Shown here: in pieces, positions 27,011-36,401 of the stretch
Layout of the letters: each line of letters begins with the position of its first letter
Numbering within the stretch: the stretch's first letter is position 1
Origin: Ohtaekwangia sp036503775
GTDB taxonomy: Bacteria; Bacteroidota; Bacteroidia; Cytophagales; Cyclobacteriaceae
Reading direction: 5' to 3'
DNA: 64,000 bases
NCBI GenBank assembly: GCA_036503775.1
Contig: DASXWH010000021.1
Location: 1 to 64,000 of the forward strand
The notes under the pieces: generated by a model
What the model saw: only the letters and a program-made list of their open reading frames with translations
Database searches by the model: none
What the model was told of the DNA's origin: nothing
Translations under genes and position numbers: made by a program

Positions 27011-29209
27011 ATGAGTAAAAAAAGAAAAGACAAATCATCTAAAAAAGATAAGGGCCAGTTAACCGGCCTGCGTGAAAACATCCTCAGCATTCTGAATGAA
27101 AGTCCCGGCAAGTCATATAGCCTCAAACAACTGGTAAGAAAACTAGGTCTTAAGAAAAAAGACGACATCAAAAAGGCAGGGCTTCTGATTGATATCCTCG
27201 AAGAAGACGGAAAAATCAAACAATTAAACAACAGCAGCTACATCAGTAACCGGAAGCGCGAAGAGCTGACCGGTATTGTAGATCATGTAAGCTCACGCTT
27301 TGCATACATACGAATAGGTGCAGATAAAGACGACATCTTTATCAAATCACGTGACCTGGCCACGGCCGTTGATGGCGATACCGTTAAGCTGGTGATTCTG
27401 CCAACGCGTCACGGTGAACATGCTGAAGGCAAGGTGACAGAGATCCTCAAACGTAACCGTACCCGGTACGTGGGAAAGATTGAAGTATCCAAAAACTTTG
27501 CCTTTGTAGTCCCTGACTACCGGAAAATGCATCAGGATTTCTTCGTCTATCTCGAAAATATCAAAGAAGCCAAAACCGGAGACAAGGTAATCGTTGAGGT
27601 TACGTCCTGGGGTGAAGAAGATCGCAAGCCAGAAGCTAAAGTAGTAGAGGTGCTGGGTAAAGCCGGGGAAAATGAGGCTGAGATACATTCTATCATGGCT
27701 GAATTTGATCTGCCCTTCCGGTTCCCGGAACGGATTGAAAAGGATGCAAAGAAAATCGAAGAAGGCATTACAGATGAAGAAGTGAAAAAACGATGGGACT
27801 TCAGGAAGGTTACCACCTTCACAATCGATCCGGTCGATGCCAAAGATTTTGATGATGCCCTCTCTTTCCGCAAACTTGAAAACGGACTGTTTGAGATCGG
27901 TGTTCACATTGCCGATGTAACACATTATGTAAAACAGAACAGTGCATTAGATCAGGAGGCCTTTGACAGGGCTACGTCTGTTTATCTGGTAGATCGTACA
28001 ATACCGATGTTGCCGGAAAGACTCTCTAATGAATTATGCTCACTCCGTCCGAAAGAAGATAAGCTTACTTTTGCAGCCGTGTTTGAAATGGACGATCAGG
28101 GTAGAATTAAAAAAGAATGGTTTGGTCGCACAGTCATTCACTCGGATATGCGCTTTAGCTATGAAGATGCACAGACCATCCTGGAGAATAAAAAAGGAAC
28201 TCTGGCTGAAGAGCTGACGATCCTGAACAGCATCGCCAAGAAGCTGAGAAAGGAACGATTCAATCAGGGCGCAGTAAACTTTGAAACAACAGAAGTAAAA
28301 TTCAAACTGGACGAAAAAGGTAAGCCCCTCGAAGTTATACCAAAGATCCGCAAAGATGCTCACAAGCTTATTGAAGAATTCATGCTTCTCGCCAACAAAC
28401 GGGTAGCTACGTATGTATATGAATTACGGAAAGGCAAAGAAAAAAATACTTTCGTCTACCGTATTCACGATTCTCCCGATCCGGATAAAGTGAAAGACTT
28501 CTCCGTTTTCGCCAAGCAATTCGGCCATAAAGTGAATGTAGAAGAGCAATCCATCAGCCGGTCGTTGAATAAATTAATGGAAGAAATTGAAGGCAAGCCT
28601 GAACAAAACATCCTTGAACAGCTTGCCATCCGTACGATGGCCAAAGCCAAGTATTCCACTGAAGTTAAAGGGCACTTTGGATTGGCCTTCGCACATTATT
28701 CACACTTCACATCACCTATACGAAGGTATCCGGATATGATGGTGCATCGGTTACTCCAACATTACCTGGACAATGGCAAACCCGTTAGTACAGAAGAATA
28801 CGAAGAGAAATGTGTTCATGCTTCTGAGCGTGAAAAAAGAGCTGCCGATGCGGAACGCGCCTCTATTAAGTACAAGCAGGTTGAATTTATGACGTATGCC
28901 GAGAAGAAAGTTTATGAAGGACTTATCTCCGGTGTTACAGAATGGGGAATCTATGTCGAGATCATCGAGACCAAGTGTGAAGGCATGATCCGTTTGGCTG
29001 ACCTGACAGACGACTTCTATGAATTTGATGAACGCAACTACCGGATCATCGGAAGAAAAACAAAGAAAATATATACGCTGGGTGACAGGATCAAAGTAAA
29101 AGTAAAGAAAACCGATATCGACAAACGGTTAATCGATCTTGTCTTTGCTGACATGGCTGATAAAAAGAAAAAAGAAGAAGAGTATAACGATCTTGATTTT
29201 TCAAGATAG
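27011..29209 (+). CDS. rnr: Ribonuclease R
   Basis: RNase R is a processive 3'-5' exoribonuclease that degrades structured RNA. The 732-residue protein has an N-terminal basic winged-helix region, cold-shock domains, the RNB catalytic domain with DPVDAKDFDDALS near residue 274 (metal-binding Asp cluster) and SPIRRYPDMMVHRLL, and a C-terminal S1 domain (GVTEWGIYVEI). The Lys-rich ends are usual. It is the only rnr/rnb-type gene in the window and is followed after 2 nt by a polyprenyl synthase gene, so the two are coupled. Confidence 0.97.
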   Translation: MSKKRKDKSSKKDKGQLTGLRENILSILNESPGKSYSLKQLVRKLGLKKKDDIKKAGLLIDILEEDGKIKQLNNSSYISNRKREELTGIVDHVSSRFAYIRIGADKDDIFIKSRDLATAVDGDTVKLVILPTRHGEHAEGKVTEILKRNRTRYVGKIEVSKNFAFVVPDYRKMHQDFFVYLENIKEAKTGDKVIVEVTSWGEEDRKPEAKVVEVLGKAGENEAEIHSIMAEFDLPFRFPERIEKDAKKIEEGITDEEVKKRWDFRKVTTFTIDPVDAKDFDDALSFRKLENGLFEIGVHIADVTHYVKQNSALDQEAFDRATSVYLVDRTIPMLPERLSNELCSLRPKEDKLTFAAVFEMDDQGRIKKEWFGRTVIHSDMRFSYEDAQTILENKKGTLAEELTILNSIAKKLRKERFNQGAVNFETTEVKFKLDEKGKPLEVIPKIRKDAHKLIEEFMLLANKRVATYVYELRKGKEKNTFVYRIHDSPDPDKVKDFSVFAKQFGHKVNVEEQSISRSLNKLMEEIEGKPEQNILEQLAIRTMAKAKYSTEVKGHFGLAFAHYSHFTSPIRRYPDMMVHRLLQHYLDNGKPVSTEEYEEKCVHASEREKRAADAERASIKYKQVEFMTYAEKKVYEGLISGVTEWGIYVEIIETKCEGMIRLADLTDDFYEFDERNYRIIGRKTKKIYTLGDRIKVKVKKTDIDKRLIDLVFADMADKKKKEEEYNDLDFSR

Positions 29210-29211
29210 TC

Positions 29212-30198
29212 GTGAATAAACGTATGCAGGAACTCAAGTCGCTCCAGGCGTTACTGGAAAAAGAAATCACCAAAAACAAATACGGCAAACAACCCGAATC
29301 ACTCTACGCCCCGATCCGGTATTTAATGGGACTGGGTGGTAAACGCCTGAGGCCCATGCTCACCTTGTTGTCATACACGTTGTATAAAAGGGATGTGAAG
29401 AATATTCTTCCTTATGCCATAGCCGTAGAAGCCTTTCACAATTTCACACTGATGCATGACGATATCATGGACAATGCTCCCTTACGAAGAGGTAAAGCCA
29501 CCGTTCATGAAAAATGGAATACGAATACCGCTATACTGTCCGGAGACGTGATGCTCGTAAAGGTCTATGATCTGTTCGTTGGTCTGGAGTCAGAAAAGCT
29601 GAAACAGGTTCTGAAGGCTTTTAATAAGACTGCTGCAGAAGTGTGCGAAGGCCAGCAGTGGGATATGGAGTTTGAAAGGATGCATGGTGTAACAGAGGCT
29701 CAATACATCAACATGATCAAACTGAAAACAGCTGTGCTGTTAGGTTTTAGTCTTGAGCTGGGGGCAATTCTTGCAGGTGCGCCTGAAGCCGACCGAAAGG
29801 CGTTGTATGAATTTGGTACAAACATTGGCATCGGGTTTCAATTAAAAGACGATCTTCTTGATGCTTATGCTGATCCGAAGAAATTCGGCAAGCAAGTAGG
29901 CGGTGATATTATCGCCAACAAGAAAACATTTCTCCTTATCAAAGCGCTGGAAAAGGGTAAAGGAAATCAGAAATCAGAATTGAATACCTGGCTTACCATT
30001 AAAAAATTCAACAAGAAAGCTAAGGTTGAAGCCGTAAAGGAAATTTATAACACACTGAACATCCCATCCCTCACGGAAAAGAAATTGAATACTTTTTTTA
30101 AAAAGGGATTCAATCAACTCGATCAACTGGCCATTTCCCCTAAGCGGAAAGCACTGCTAAAAAGCTACACAGAAGCGTTGATTGAGCGTCAATCCTGA
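29212..30198 (+). CDS. Polyprenyl diphosphate synthase
   Basis: A 328-residue all-helical trans-prenyltransferase that condenses isopentenyl diphosphate with an allylic diphosphate. The first aspartate-rich motif is HDDIMDNAPLRRG near residue 82 and the second KDDLLDAYAD near 212; GGKRLRPML near 42 is the substrate Lys/Arg motif. It could make farnesyl, geranylgeranyl or an octaprenyl (quinone side chain) product; chain length cannot be read reliably. The start is GTG at 29212, with an ATG four codons later as an alternative. It overlaps in function with no other gene here and is coupled to rnr. Confidence 0.92.
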   Translation: MNKRMQELKSLQALLEKEITKNKYGKQPESLYAPIRYLMGLGGKRLRPMLTLLSYTLYKRDVKNILPYAIAVEAFHNFTLMHDDIMDNAPLRRGKATVHEKWNTNTAILSGDVMLVKVYDLFVGLESEKLKQVLKAFNKTAAEVCEGQQWDMEFERMHGVTEAQYINMIKLKTAVLLGFSLELGAILAGAPEADRKALYEFGTNIGIGFQLKDDLLDAYADPKKFGKQVGGDIIANKKTFLLIKALEKGKGNQKSELNTWLTIKKFNKKAKVEAVKEIYNTLNIPSLTEKKLNTFFKKGFNQLDQLAISPKRKALLKSYTEALIERQS

Positions 30199-30308
30199 TT
30201 AGACAGAATTTATGTCTGGTGTGTGAAAGGCACATCAAAAAATTTATACAGGAGGTTTTCATTCAACGAAAGCATCCCTGTATATTTCTTATGCTCTATC
30301 ATCAGCCT

Positions 30309-31541
30309 ATGAATTTCCTGACTCGTGCCCAACTATCGCTCATGATGTTTCTCCAGTTCTTTGTATGGGGAGCGTGGTATGGGCAAATGAGCAAATACCT
30401 CACGGATCAATTGCACGCTACGGGTGATCAGGTAGGGAACGCCTATGCTGCATTTTCCATCGCGATGATCGCTGCGCCTTTTTTTGTGGGTATGCTGGCT
30501 GACCGATACTTTGCCGCGCAAAAAGTTTTAGGTATTCTCAATCTTGCAGGAGCTGGCTTATTGTTTTTACTGATAAACACACAAGATCCCGATACTTTCT
30601 TCTGGATCATGCTGCTGTATTGCTTTACGTTCACACCTACCATTGCGCTTACCAGCTCAATAGCCATGCAGCAGATGTCAAACCCCGAAAAGGAATTCCC
30701 GGCCATTCGCGTATTCGGAACGGTTGCCTGGATCGTGGTGGTGAACATTATTGGATTCATGGCAGTAGGAGATAAGGTCACCATCTTTCAAATCTCGATG
30801 ATTGCTTCTGCTGTATTAGGTGTCCTTGCATTCTTCCTGCCCCACACACCTCCTTCCGCGTCTGGTCCGGTTAGTTTTGGACAGATCATTGGCAGAGATG
30901 CTTTTGTACTGTTTAAAGACAGATCATTCAGCATATTTTTCCTTTCCTCAATACTAATCTGTATCCCGCTCTCTTTTTATTATGCTTGGGCTAATCCATC
31001 GTTAACCGATGCGTATAAAACAGCATTTCCAACTGCTGATCCGGGAGGATTTAACATCGAAAACAAAATGTCCCTGGGCCAGGCATCTGAAGTAATCTTT
31101 ATGTTGCTGTTGCCATTTGCTTTCCGGAAGTATGGCGTGAAAAAAATTCTGATCATTGGATTAGTCGCCTGGATCATTCGCTTTTTGTTTTTCGGTTATG
31201 GAACAGCAGATACGTCAGCGTGGATGCTATATGCTGCTATACTGCTTCACGGAGTTTGCTATGATTTCTTTTTTGTAACCGGACAGATTTATACGGATCA
31301 AAAAGCAGGAGATAAGATTAAATCACAGGCACAGGGATTGATTTCCCTGGCTACCTATGGTGTAGGTATGTTCATCGGTTCGATTGTATCAGGGAAAGTA
31401 AAGGATCTGTATTCTGTAGGTGATCCGCCTGTTACCAACTGGACCAATGTATGGATGGTGCCTGCCGGTATTGCATTTGTTGTCTTGCTGCTTTTCATGT
31501 TCTTCTTTCGTGACAACAAAATATCATCACAAAACACATAA
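30309..31541 (+). CDS. MFS permease, nucleoside/H+ symporter type
   Basis: A 410-residue inner-membrane transporter with about twelve hydrophobic segments. The start NFLTRAQLSLMMFLQFFVWGAWY is typical of NupG/XapB-like transporters of Bacteroidota. The ATG at 30309 is chosen because the longer frame from 30219 adds 30 residues with no membrane or family character. It is followed after 27 nt by a Gfo/Idh/MocA oxidoreductase in the same direction. Such pairs usually act in uptake and modification of a sugar or nucleoside-like compound. The true substrate is unknown. Confidence 0.85.
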   Translation: MNFLTRAQLSLMMFLQFFVWGAWYGQMSKYLTDQLHATGDQVGNAYAAFSIAMIAAPFFVGMLADRYFAAQKVLGILNLAGAGLLFLLINTQDPDTFFWIMLLYCFTFTPTIALTSSIAMQQMSNPEKEFPAIRVFGTVAWIVVVNIIGFMAVGDKVTIFQISMIASAVLGVLAFFLPHTPPSASGPVSFGQIIGRDAFVLFKDRSFSIFFLSSILICIPLSFYYAWANPSLTDAYKTAFPTADPGGFNIENKMSLGQASEVIFMLLLPFAFRKYGVKKILIIGLVAWIIRFLFFGYGTADTSAWMLYAAILLHGVCYDFFFVTGQIYTDQKAGDKIKSQAQGLISLATYGVGMFIGSIVSGKVKDLYSVGDPPVTNWTNVWMVPAGIAFVVLLLFMFFFRDNKISSQNT

Positions 31542-31568
31542 CTGTTTACAAGTCTAAAAACTACCACT

Positions 31569-32759
31569 ATGAATATTGCCATGCTTGGTTCCGGATTTAT
31601 CGGAAGATTTTATGCAGACTCTCTTCAAGGCTATCGCAGCAAGGACAAAATCGTAACAATTTATTCCCGCAGGGAAGAAAGTGCTAAAAAATTCGCAATG
31701 GACTATAAGGTAGCTTTCTCAACAACCGTAATGGAAGATGCCATTAATCGTCCGGAGGTAGATGTAGTTTGTATTTCACTTCCCAACAACCTGCATGAGG
31801 AAGCTGTAATGCTCTGCTGTAAACACAAAAAGGCGGTGATCACAACAAAACCTCTCGGCCGGAATGCACAGGAAGCCAGGCGCATGCTGGAAGCTGTAGA
31901 AAAAGCTGGCGTGTTCAACGGTTATCTGGAAGACCTGGTGTACACACCAAAATTCATCAAAGCTTTTGAAAGTGTTAAGAACGGAGCCCTGGGAAGAATT
32001 CTCTGGGCTAAATCAAGAGAAACCCATCCGGGTCCGCACAGTGACTGGTTCTGGGATATTGAACAAGCGGGTGGTGGTTGCATTCTTGACCTCGGTTGTC
32101 ATTGTGTGGAAATTACCCGGAGTTATATCGGAAAAGATATTAAGCCGGTGGAGGTAATGTGCTGGGCTGATACACAGGTAAAGCCTATCGATGCGGAAGA
32201 TCATGCCATCGGATTAGTTAAATATGAAAATGGTGCTATTGGTCAGTTTGAAGTAAGCTGGACATTCAGGGGAGGACTTGACCTGCGGGACGAAGTGATG
32301 GGTTCTGAAGGTACCATCTGGATAAATAGTTTTCTGCGCACAGGGTTTGATATGTTTACCACAGGCAAAGGAGCAGATTATGTTGCCGAGAAAGCCGAAA
32401 GTAACACCGGTTGGTTGTTCCCTGTGGGAGATGAATTGAATGAGTTAGGTTACAATCATATGTTCATGGACATGTTTGACTCCATGGAAAAAGGCAAACA
32501 GCCCAAGGAAACGTTCTATGATGGTTATGTGGTAAATGCCATTCTGGATGCAGCTTATAAATCAGCAAAAAGTAAGCAATGGGAACCTGTACAGCTTGAT
32601 GTATGGCGCGGAAAAACAGGAGTTACGAAAGATAGTCACCTGGTTGAATACGATGCAGAGCATTACCTTGTAAAAGAAGAAGTAACTCACTACGGTGCAA
32701 AGAAGGTTATTTTAAAAAATAAAAAGAGCGGGAAGATCAGCGAGAAGATCTTGTCGTGA
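31569..32759 (+). CDS. Gfo/Idh/MocA family oxidoreductase
   Basis: A 396-residue NAD(P)-dependent dehydrogenase acting on a sugar or cyclitol. The N-terminal Rossmann motif is MLGSGFIGRFYADSL, and the family's second motif is VCISLPNNLHEE followed by VITTKPLGRNAQEAR, with the conserved Lys of the KPLG loop. The C-terminal alpha/beta domain includes GGGCILDLGCHCVEITRSY. Paired with the upstream permease, it is probably part of an uptake and catabolic pathway. Its stop abuts the convergent glycosyltransferase gene's stop with no gap. Confidence 0.9.
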   Translation: MNIAMLGSGFIGRFYADSLQGYRSKDKIVTIYSRREESAKKFAMDYKVAFSTTVMEDAINRPEVDVVCISLPNNLHEEAVMLCCKHKKAVITTKPLGRNAQEARRMLEAVEKAGVFNGYLEDLVYTPKFIKAFESVKNGALGRILWAKSRETHPGPHSDWFWDIEQAGGGCILDLGCHCVEITRSYIGKDIKPVEVMCWADTQVKPIDAEDHAIGLVKYENGAIGQFEVSWTFRGGLDLRDEVMGSEGTIWINSFLRTGFDMFTTGKGADYVAEKAESNTGWLFPVGDELNELGYNHMFMDMFDSMEKGKQPKETFYDGYVVNAILDAAYKSAKSKQWEPVQLDVWRGKTGVTKDSHLVEYDAEHYLVKEEVTHYGAKKVILKNKKSGKISEKILS

Positions 32760-33932
32760 TCATTTGAAAAGAGACACAAATCTTTCGGATAACTTTTTTC
32801 TGGAATACAAGGATTCGGCCAATGAGCGGCTTGCCTGCTGTGCACTTAGCAAATGATCCTTATCCAAATAGCGTTTGATCTTCTCCACCAGGTCAATCGG
32901 CTGCATGGGGTCAATATAAAATCCACATTGATGCTGTTCAATTTCATCTTTGATCCATCCTTTGAAGTTGATGATGATAAGTTTTCCAGCGGCTAATCCA
33001 TCAAAGTACTTGTTTGGTGAACCTGTTTCCAGAATAGGTATGGGCTTGTAGCAAATAAATGTGGCATCCGTCACATTCATAACTTCGCTCACACCATCAC
33101 GATTCTGAAATGGAATGAATGTAAAATTACGGAGGTTCAGTTGCCCATGTATTTTCTTCAGTTCCTCCAATGTGGCCCCATCACCGCACAATAAAAAATG
33201 AACCGGGAGATCTTCCATCTGACAAGCCAGGGCACATTCCAAAAAATACTCCAGGCGGTTTGCTAAACCGATCGCTCCGATGTATGAGATCACAAACTTA
33301 TTTCTAACACCAAACTTTTCTTCGATATCCGGATTCTTAACCGAAGGTTTGAAGAATTCGGTATCAGCCATGTTAGGAATAAGATGAACCTGTTTTTTGG
33401 AAACCCTGGATTGCACTGTGGATTGAATCATCGGGGACAGGGCTACAATGGAGCGGGCACCTTTGTAAATAATTTTCTCTAATCTGTAGAGAGATTGTTT
33501 AAAGAAAACATTCTTAATAAATCCCATTTGAATGGGGGCATCCGGCCATAAGTCTCCCACTTCAAAAATATAGGGCACTTTATAGCGAAGCTTTATCCGA
33601 AGGGCTGCAATTCCAATAGTTAAAGGAACCGATATGGCATAACATACATCAACATCCGGAATAGTACCTGCCAGCCTGGTAGACTGAGAAATGAATTTTA
33701 AAAAAGCACGGCTTCGTTCAGAAAATCCAAAGCGATTGTCATAGGCCACAGGAAGGTAGTGCACTTCAATCCCTTCAACATTTTCGACACGCGTTGAAGA
33801 TTCACTATGTGCAGTAATTACAACAACACGAATGCCTTGTTCAACGAGAGCTTTCGCCAGATAATAAGACCGAATGGCGCCTCCACTTTGAGGGGTTTTG
33901 AAGTGTTGATGAAGAATTAAAACCTTTTTCAC
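32760..33932 (-). CDS. Glycosyltransferase family 4
   Basis: A 390-residue GT-B glycosyltransferase, cytoplasmic face of the inner membrane. The N-terminal domain has the HQHFKTPQSGGAIRSYYLA loop of WbuB-like enzymes, and the C-terminal domain has SYIGAIGLANRLEY and ETGSPNKYFDGLAAGK with the nucleotide-sugar-binding Glu motif. It probably adds a sugar to a lipopolysaccharide or capsule precursor. The start is GTG (33932). No other polysaccharide-assembly gene is adjacent. Confidence 0.87.
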   Translation of the reverse strand: MKKVLILHQHFKTPQSGGAIRSYYLAKALVEQGIRVVVITAHSESSTRVENVEGIEVHYLPVAYDNRFGFSERSRAFLKFISQSTRLAGTIPDVDVCYAISVPLTIGIAALRIKLRYKVPYIFEVGDLWPDAPIQMGFIKNVFFKQSLYRLEKIIYKGARSIVALSPMIQSTVQSRVSKKQVHLIPNMADTEFFKPSVKNPDIEEKFGVRNKFVISYIGAIGLANRLEYFLECALACQMEDLPVHFLLCGDGATLEELKKIHGQLNLRNFTFIPFQNRDGVSEVMNVTDATFICYKPIPILETGSPNKYFDGLAAGKLIIINFKGWIKDEIEQHQCGFYIDPMQPIDLVEKIKRYLDKDHLLSAQQASRSLAESLYSRKKLSERFVSLFK

Positions 33933-34106
33933 TCTGCAAAGAAATAAAAACGAATGTTAGTGTATAGTTTATCCGAATAGATTTTTACAATATTTTTCCG
34001 CGTCATCAGAATTTCAGACTTAATTGATCAACTTTATGCAATGAGCTGCGTATGCAAAAAGCAACTTATTCTATGTAATAACTCCATCGGGTTGTAGCAG
34101 TCACGC

Positions 34107-35063
34107 ATGTCAAACACAAAACCTTCTTCCTATTTTTTTATTGGTATCATCTTCTGCCTGATCGGAGCTATCTGTTTTTCAACCAAGGCTATATTTGTCA
34201 AACTGGCTTACCGTGAAACCGAAGTTGATGCCGTATCGCTTCTGGCTTTACGAATGCTTTTCTCCTTACCCTTCTTTGTTCTTTCGGCTGTAATCACTTC
34301 AGGCAAAAGTTCTAATGTGAAATTCACACGCAAACAGTGGGTTAGTGTAGCGGTTATCGGGTTGTTTGGTTACTACCTCAGCAGCTTACTCGACTTCCTT
34401 GGGTTACAATATATATCTGCCGGAATGGAACGGCTTATACTTTTCATTTATCCTACGCTGGTAGTGCTGATGTCATCATTGGTATACAAACAAAAAATTG
34501 TACCCTATCAATGGATCGCACTGGTTATTACCTATGCAGGTCTGTTGCTGGCCTTTCAGAGTGAAGTAAGTTTCACCAGTCACGATAATCCGAATTTCTT
34601 ATTCGGCTCCATGCTGATATTTCTTTGTGCCATAACCTATGCTATCTACATCGTTGGTAGCGGCCGGTTGATACCCGGCATTGGCCCGGCTAAATTCAAC
34701 AGCTATGCCATGAGCTTTGCCGCTACAGGTGTCCTGATCCACTTCTTTGTTGTTAGTGACGTATCGTTACTGAGTTTTTCATTTGACGTGTATTTGTACA
34801 GCTTTACCATGGCCATCATTGCTACCGTAATTCCAACGTATCTGATTTCAGAAGGAATCAAGCGTGTGGGGTCAGACAATGCTGCTATTGTTGGGAGCAT
34901 CGGGCCAGTGTCTACAATCCTTCAGGCTTACTTTTTACTGGAAGAGCCAATCGCAGCAATGCAGCTGGCGGGAACTGCATTGATATTGGTTGGGGTACTG
35001 CTTATCGGGAAGAAAGGCAAGCAGCAACAACCCGCTGCTTCGGTATCAAATAATTCCCGTTAA
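34107..35063 (+). CDS. EamA/DMT family transporter
   Basis: A 318-residue inner-membrane protein with ten hydrophobic segments in two EamA repeats (first: FIGIIFCLIGAICFSTKAIF; second: SMLIFLCAITYAIYIVGSG). The family exports amino acids and other small metabolites; the substrate is unknown. The C-terminal tail (GKKGKQQQP...) is soluble. The ATG at 34107 is well placed before the first membrane segment. It is divergent from the GT4 gene, with about 175 nt between them. Confidence 0.9.
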   Translation: MSNTKPSSYFFIGIIFCLIGAICFSTKAIFVKLAYRETEVDAVSLLALRMLFSLPFFVLSAVITSGKSSNVKFTRKQWVSVAVIGLFGYYLSSLLDFLGLQYISAGMERLILFIYPTLVVLMSSLVYKQKIVPYQWIALVITYAGLLLAFQSEVSFTSHDNPNFLFGSMLIFLCAITYAIYIVGSGRLIPGIGPAKFNSYAMSFAATGVLIHFFVVSDVSLLSFSFDVYLYSFTMAIIATVIPTYLISEGIKRVGSDNAAIVGSIGPVSTILQAYFLLEEPIAAMQLAGTALILVGVLLIGKKGKQQQPAASVSNNSR

Positions 35064-35135
35064 GGAGAATTTGATGAAGGCTGTATCATCCTCTACTTAA
35101 TTCTTAGTACTTTTCTTATCAAAATCTAACGGCTT

Positions 35136-35786
35136 ATGAAGTACGTGTTCTTGCTATTCTTTTTCGGGGTATGTGTTGTTGCGTTCGGTCAGGACAAGAC
35201 TTACACCTTTGTCTTTCTGAATAAAAAGCCTGACGCTGAGCCATTGCCGAAAGAACAAGTAGATAAACTCATGCAGGGTCATATGGCCAATATTGAGCGG
35301 CTGGCTAAAGAAGGAAAGCTGCTCGCTGCAGGACCATTTGATGGTGGCGGTGGAATTTTTATTCTGAATACTACTTCGCCTGATGAAGCTAATGAATGGC
35401 TCAGTACCGATCCAGGTATTCAGGCAAAGCGATGGAACATAGAGCTCTTTCCATATAAACCGAGAGTAGGTTCTATTTGTCCGGTTGGTGAAAAGTATGA
35501 AATGGTGACATACCATTTTATCCGGTTTGATGGTATCGTTGAAAAATTTACTGCGAATACTTTTCCGGAGATCATCAATAAACACAATGAATTCCTGAAA
35601 AATCTTTCAACAACCGGTAATGTAATAACGGAAGGAATCTTTGGTGAACATGACGGTGGCATTTTAATAATGCAGGGCGATCTTCAAAAGGAAGTCATAG
35701 AATCGGACCCGGGTGTTCAGGAAGGATTGCTGAATGTTACCTTCAGAAAACTCTGGATAGCAAAGGGATCTTTTTGCGAGAAGTAA
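35136..35786 (+). CDS. Exported protein with two YciI-like domains
   Basis: A 216-residue exported protein: signal peptide residues 1-19 (FLLFFFGVCVVAFGQ). The mature part is a tandem duplication of the YciI (dimeric alpha+beta barrel) fold. Copy one is about 20-105, with GHMANIERLAKEGKLLAAGP and His49. Copy two is about 118-212, with NKHNEFLKNLSTTGNVITEG and IFGEHDGGILIM. A single polypeptide would therefore form the usual YciI dimer. YciI relatives are mostly cytoplasmic, so export is unusual. The function is unknown. Its stop abuts that of the convergent RNA ligase-like gene. Confidence 0.82.
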   Translation: MKYVFLLFFFGVCVVAFGQDKTYTFVFLNKKPDAEPLPKEQVDKLMQGHMANIERLAKEGKLLAAGPFDGGGGIFILNTTSPDEANEWLSTDPGIQAKRWNIELFPYKPRVGSICPVGEKYEMVTYHFIRFDGIVEKFTANTFPEIINKHNEFLKNLSTTGNVITEGIFGEHDGGILIMQGDLQKEVIESDPGVQEGLLNVTFRKLWIAKGSFCEK

Positions 35787-36401
35787 CTACATATGCATTT
35801 CTAAAGAGCTCGTAGCCTCATCTTCGTGTGAGGTCGAAAGATTGAAATCGAACTGGCGGAAAACATCCCATACTTTACCATTGTGTTTCAATAAAACGAG
35901 TTTGTCCACCGTGAACGAAGCTGAAAATTTCCTTTCCTGAAATTCTTCCCATGCCTTTAAAAACATGGGCTTCTTCAGATCGCGGAACGCCAGTGTAAGG
36001 TGTGGGTGAAAAGCCTGATCCTTATATGCTGCGTTGAACAGATTTAAATCACGTTTGCAAAAGCGATGTAATTCTTTGCTTAATCGCGCCAACTCTTCAT
36101 GCGGAGTGACATCGATAAAAATAACCCGAGGTGCAAAAGCGCCAAAATTCAATAGCTGCAGTTTGAAGCTGGATCTGCCCAGCGAAAAGCCTCTAAGGGA
36201 TTCGATCAGATCATTTTCTTTGGCTTCCTTCCAACGGAAGGGCATATGCATGGTAATGTGAGGTGGAGAGTTCAGCGAGGCTTTGCTGTTGTATTGATCA
36301 CGGAAATAGTTCTTCAACCGCAACGCATCATCATAGACAGGAGGTGGCGGAATCAACGCTATAAAATACTGCTTTAACTTTTCCTCGCTTCGGGCTGACA
36401 T
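35787..36401 (-). CDS. 2'-5' RNA ligase-like protein (2H phosphoesterase)
   Basis: A 204-residue cytoplasmic protein of the 2H phosphoesterase superfamily. The two HxTx-type motifs are HITMHMPF near residue 48 and HPHLTLAF near 132, the paired histidines of the active site. Relatives hydrolyse or form 2'-5' or cyclic phosphate bonds in RNA or nucleotides; the true substrate is not known. The start ATG lies 28 nt inside the upstream TIGR01777 gene, so translation is coupled. It is the last gene of a minus-strand group headed by the GbsR-type regulator. Confidence 0.82.
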   Translation of the reverse strand: MSARSEEKLKQYFIALIPPPPVYDDALRLKNYFRDQYNSKASLNSPPHITMHMPFRWKEAKENDLIESLRGFSLGRSSFKLQLLNFGAFAPRVIFIDVTPHEELARLSKELHRFCKRDLNLFNAAYKDQAFHPHLTLAFRDLKKPMFLKAWEEFQERKFSASFTVDKLVLLKHNGKVWDVFRQFDFNLSTSHEDEATSSLEMHM

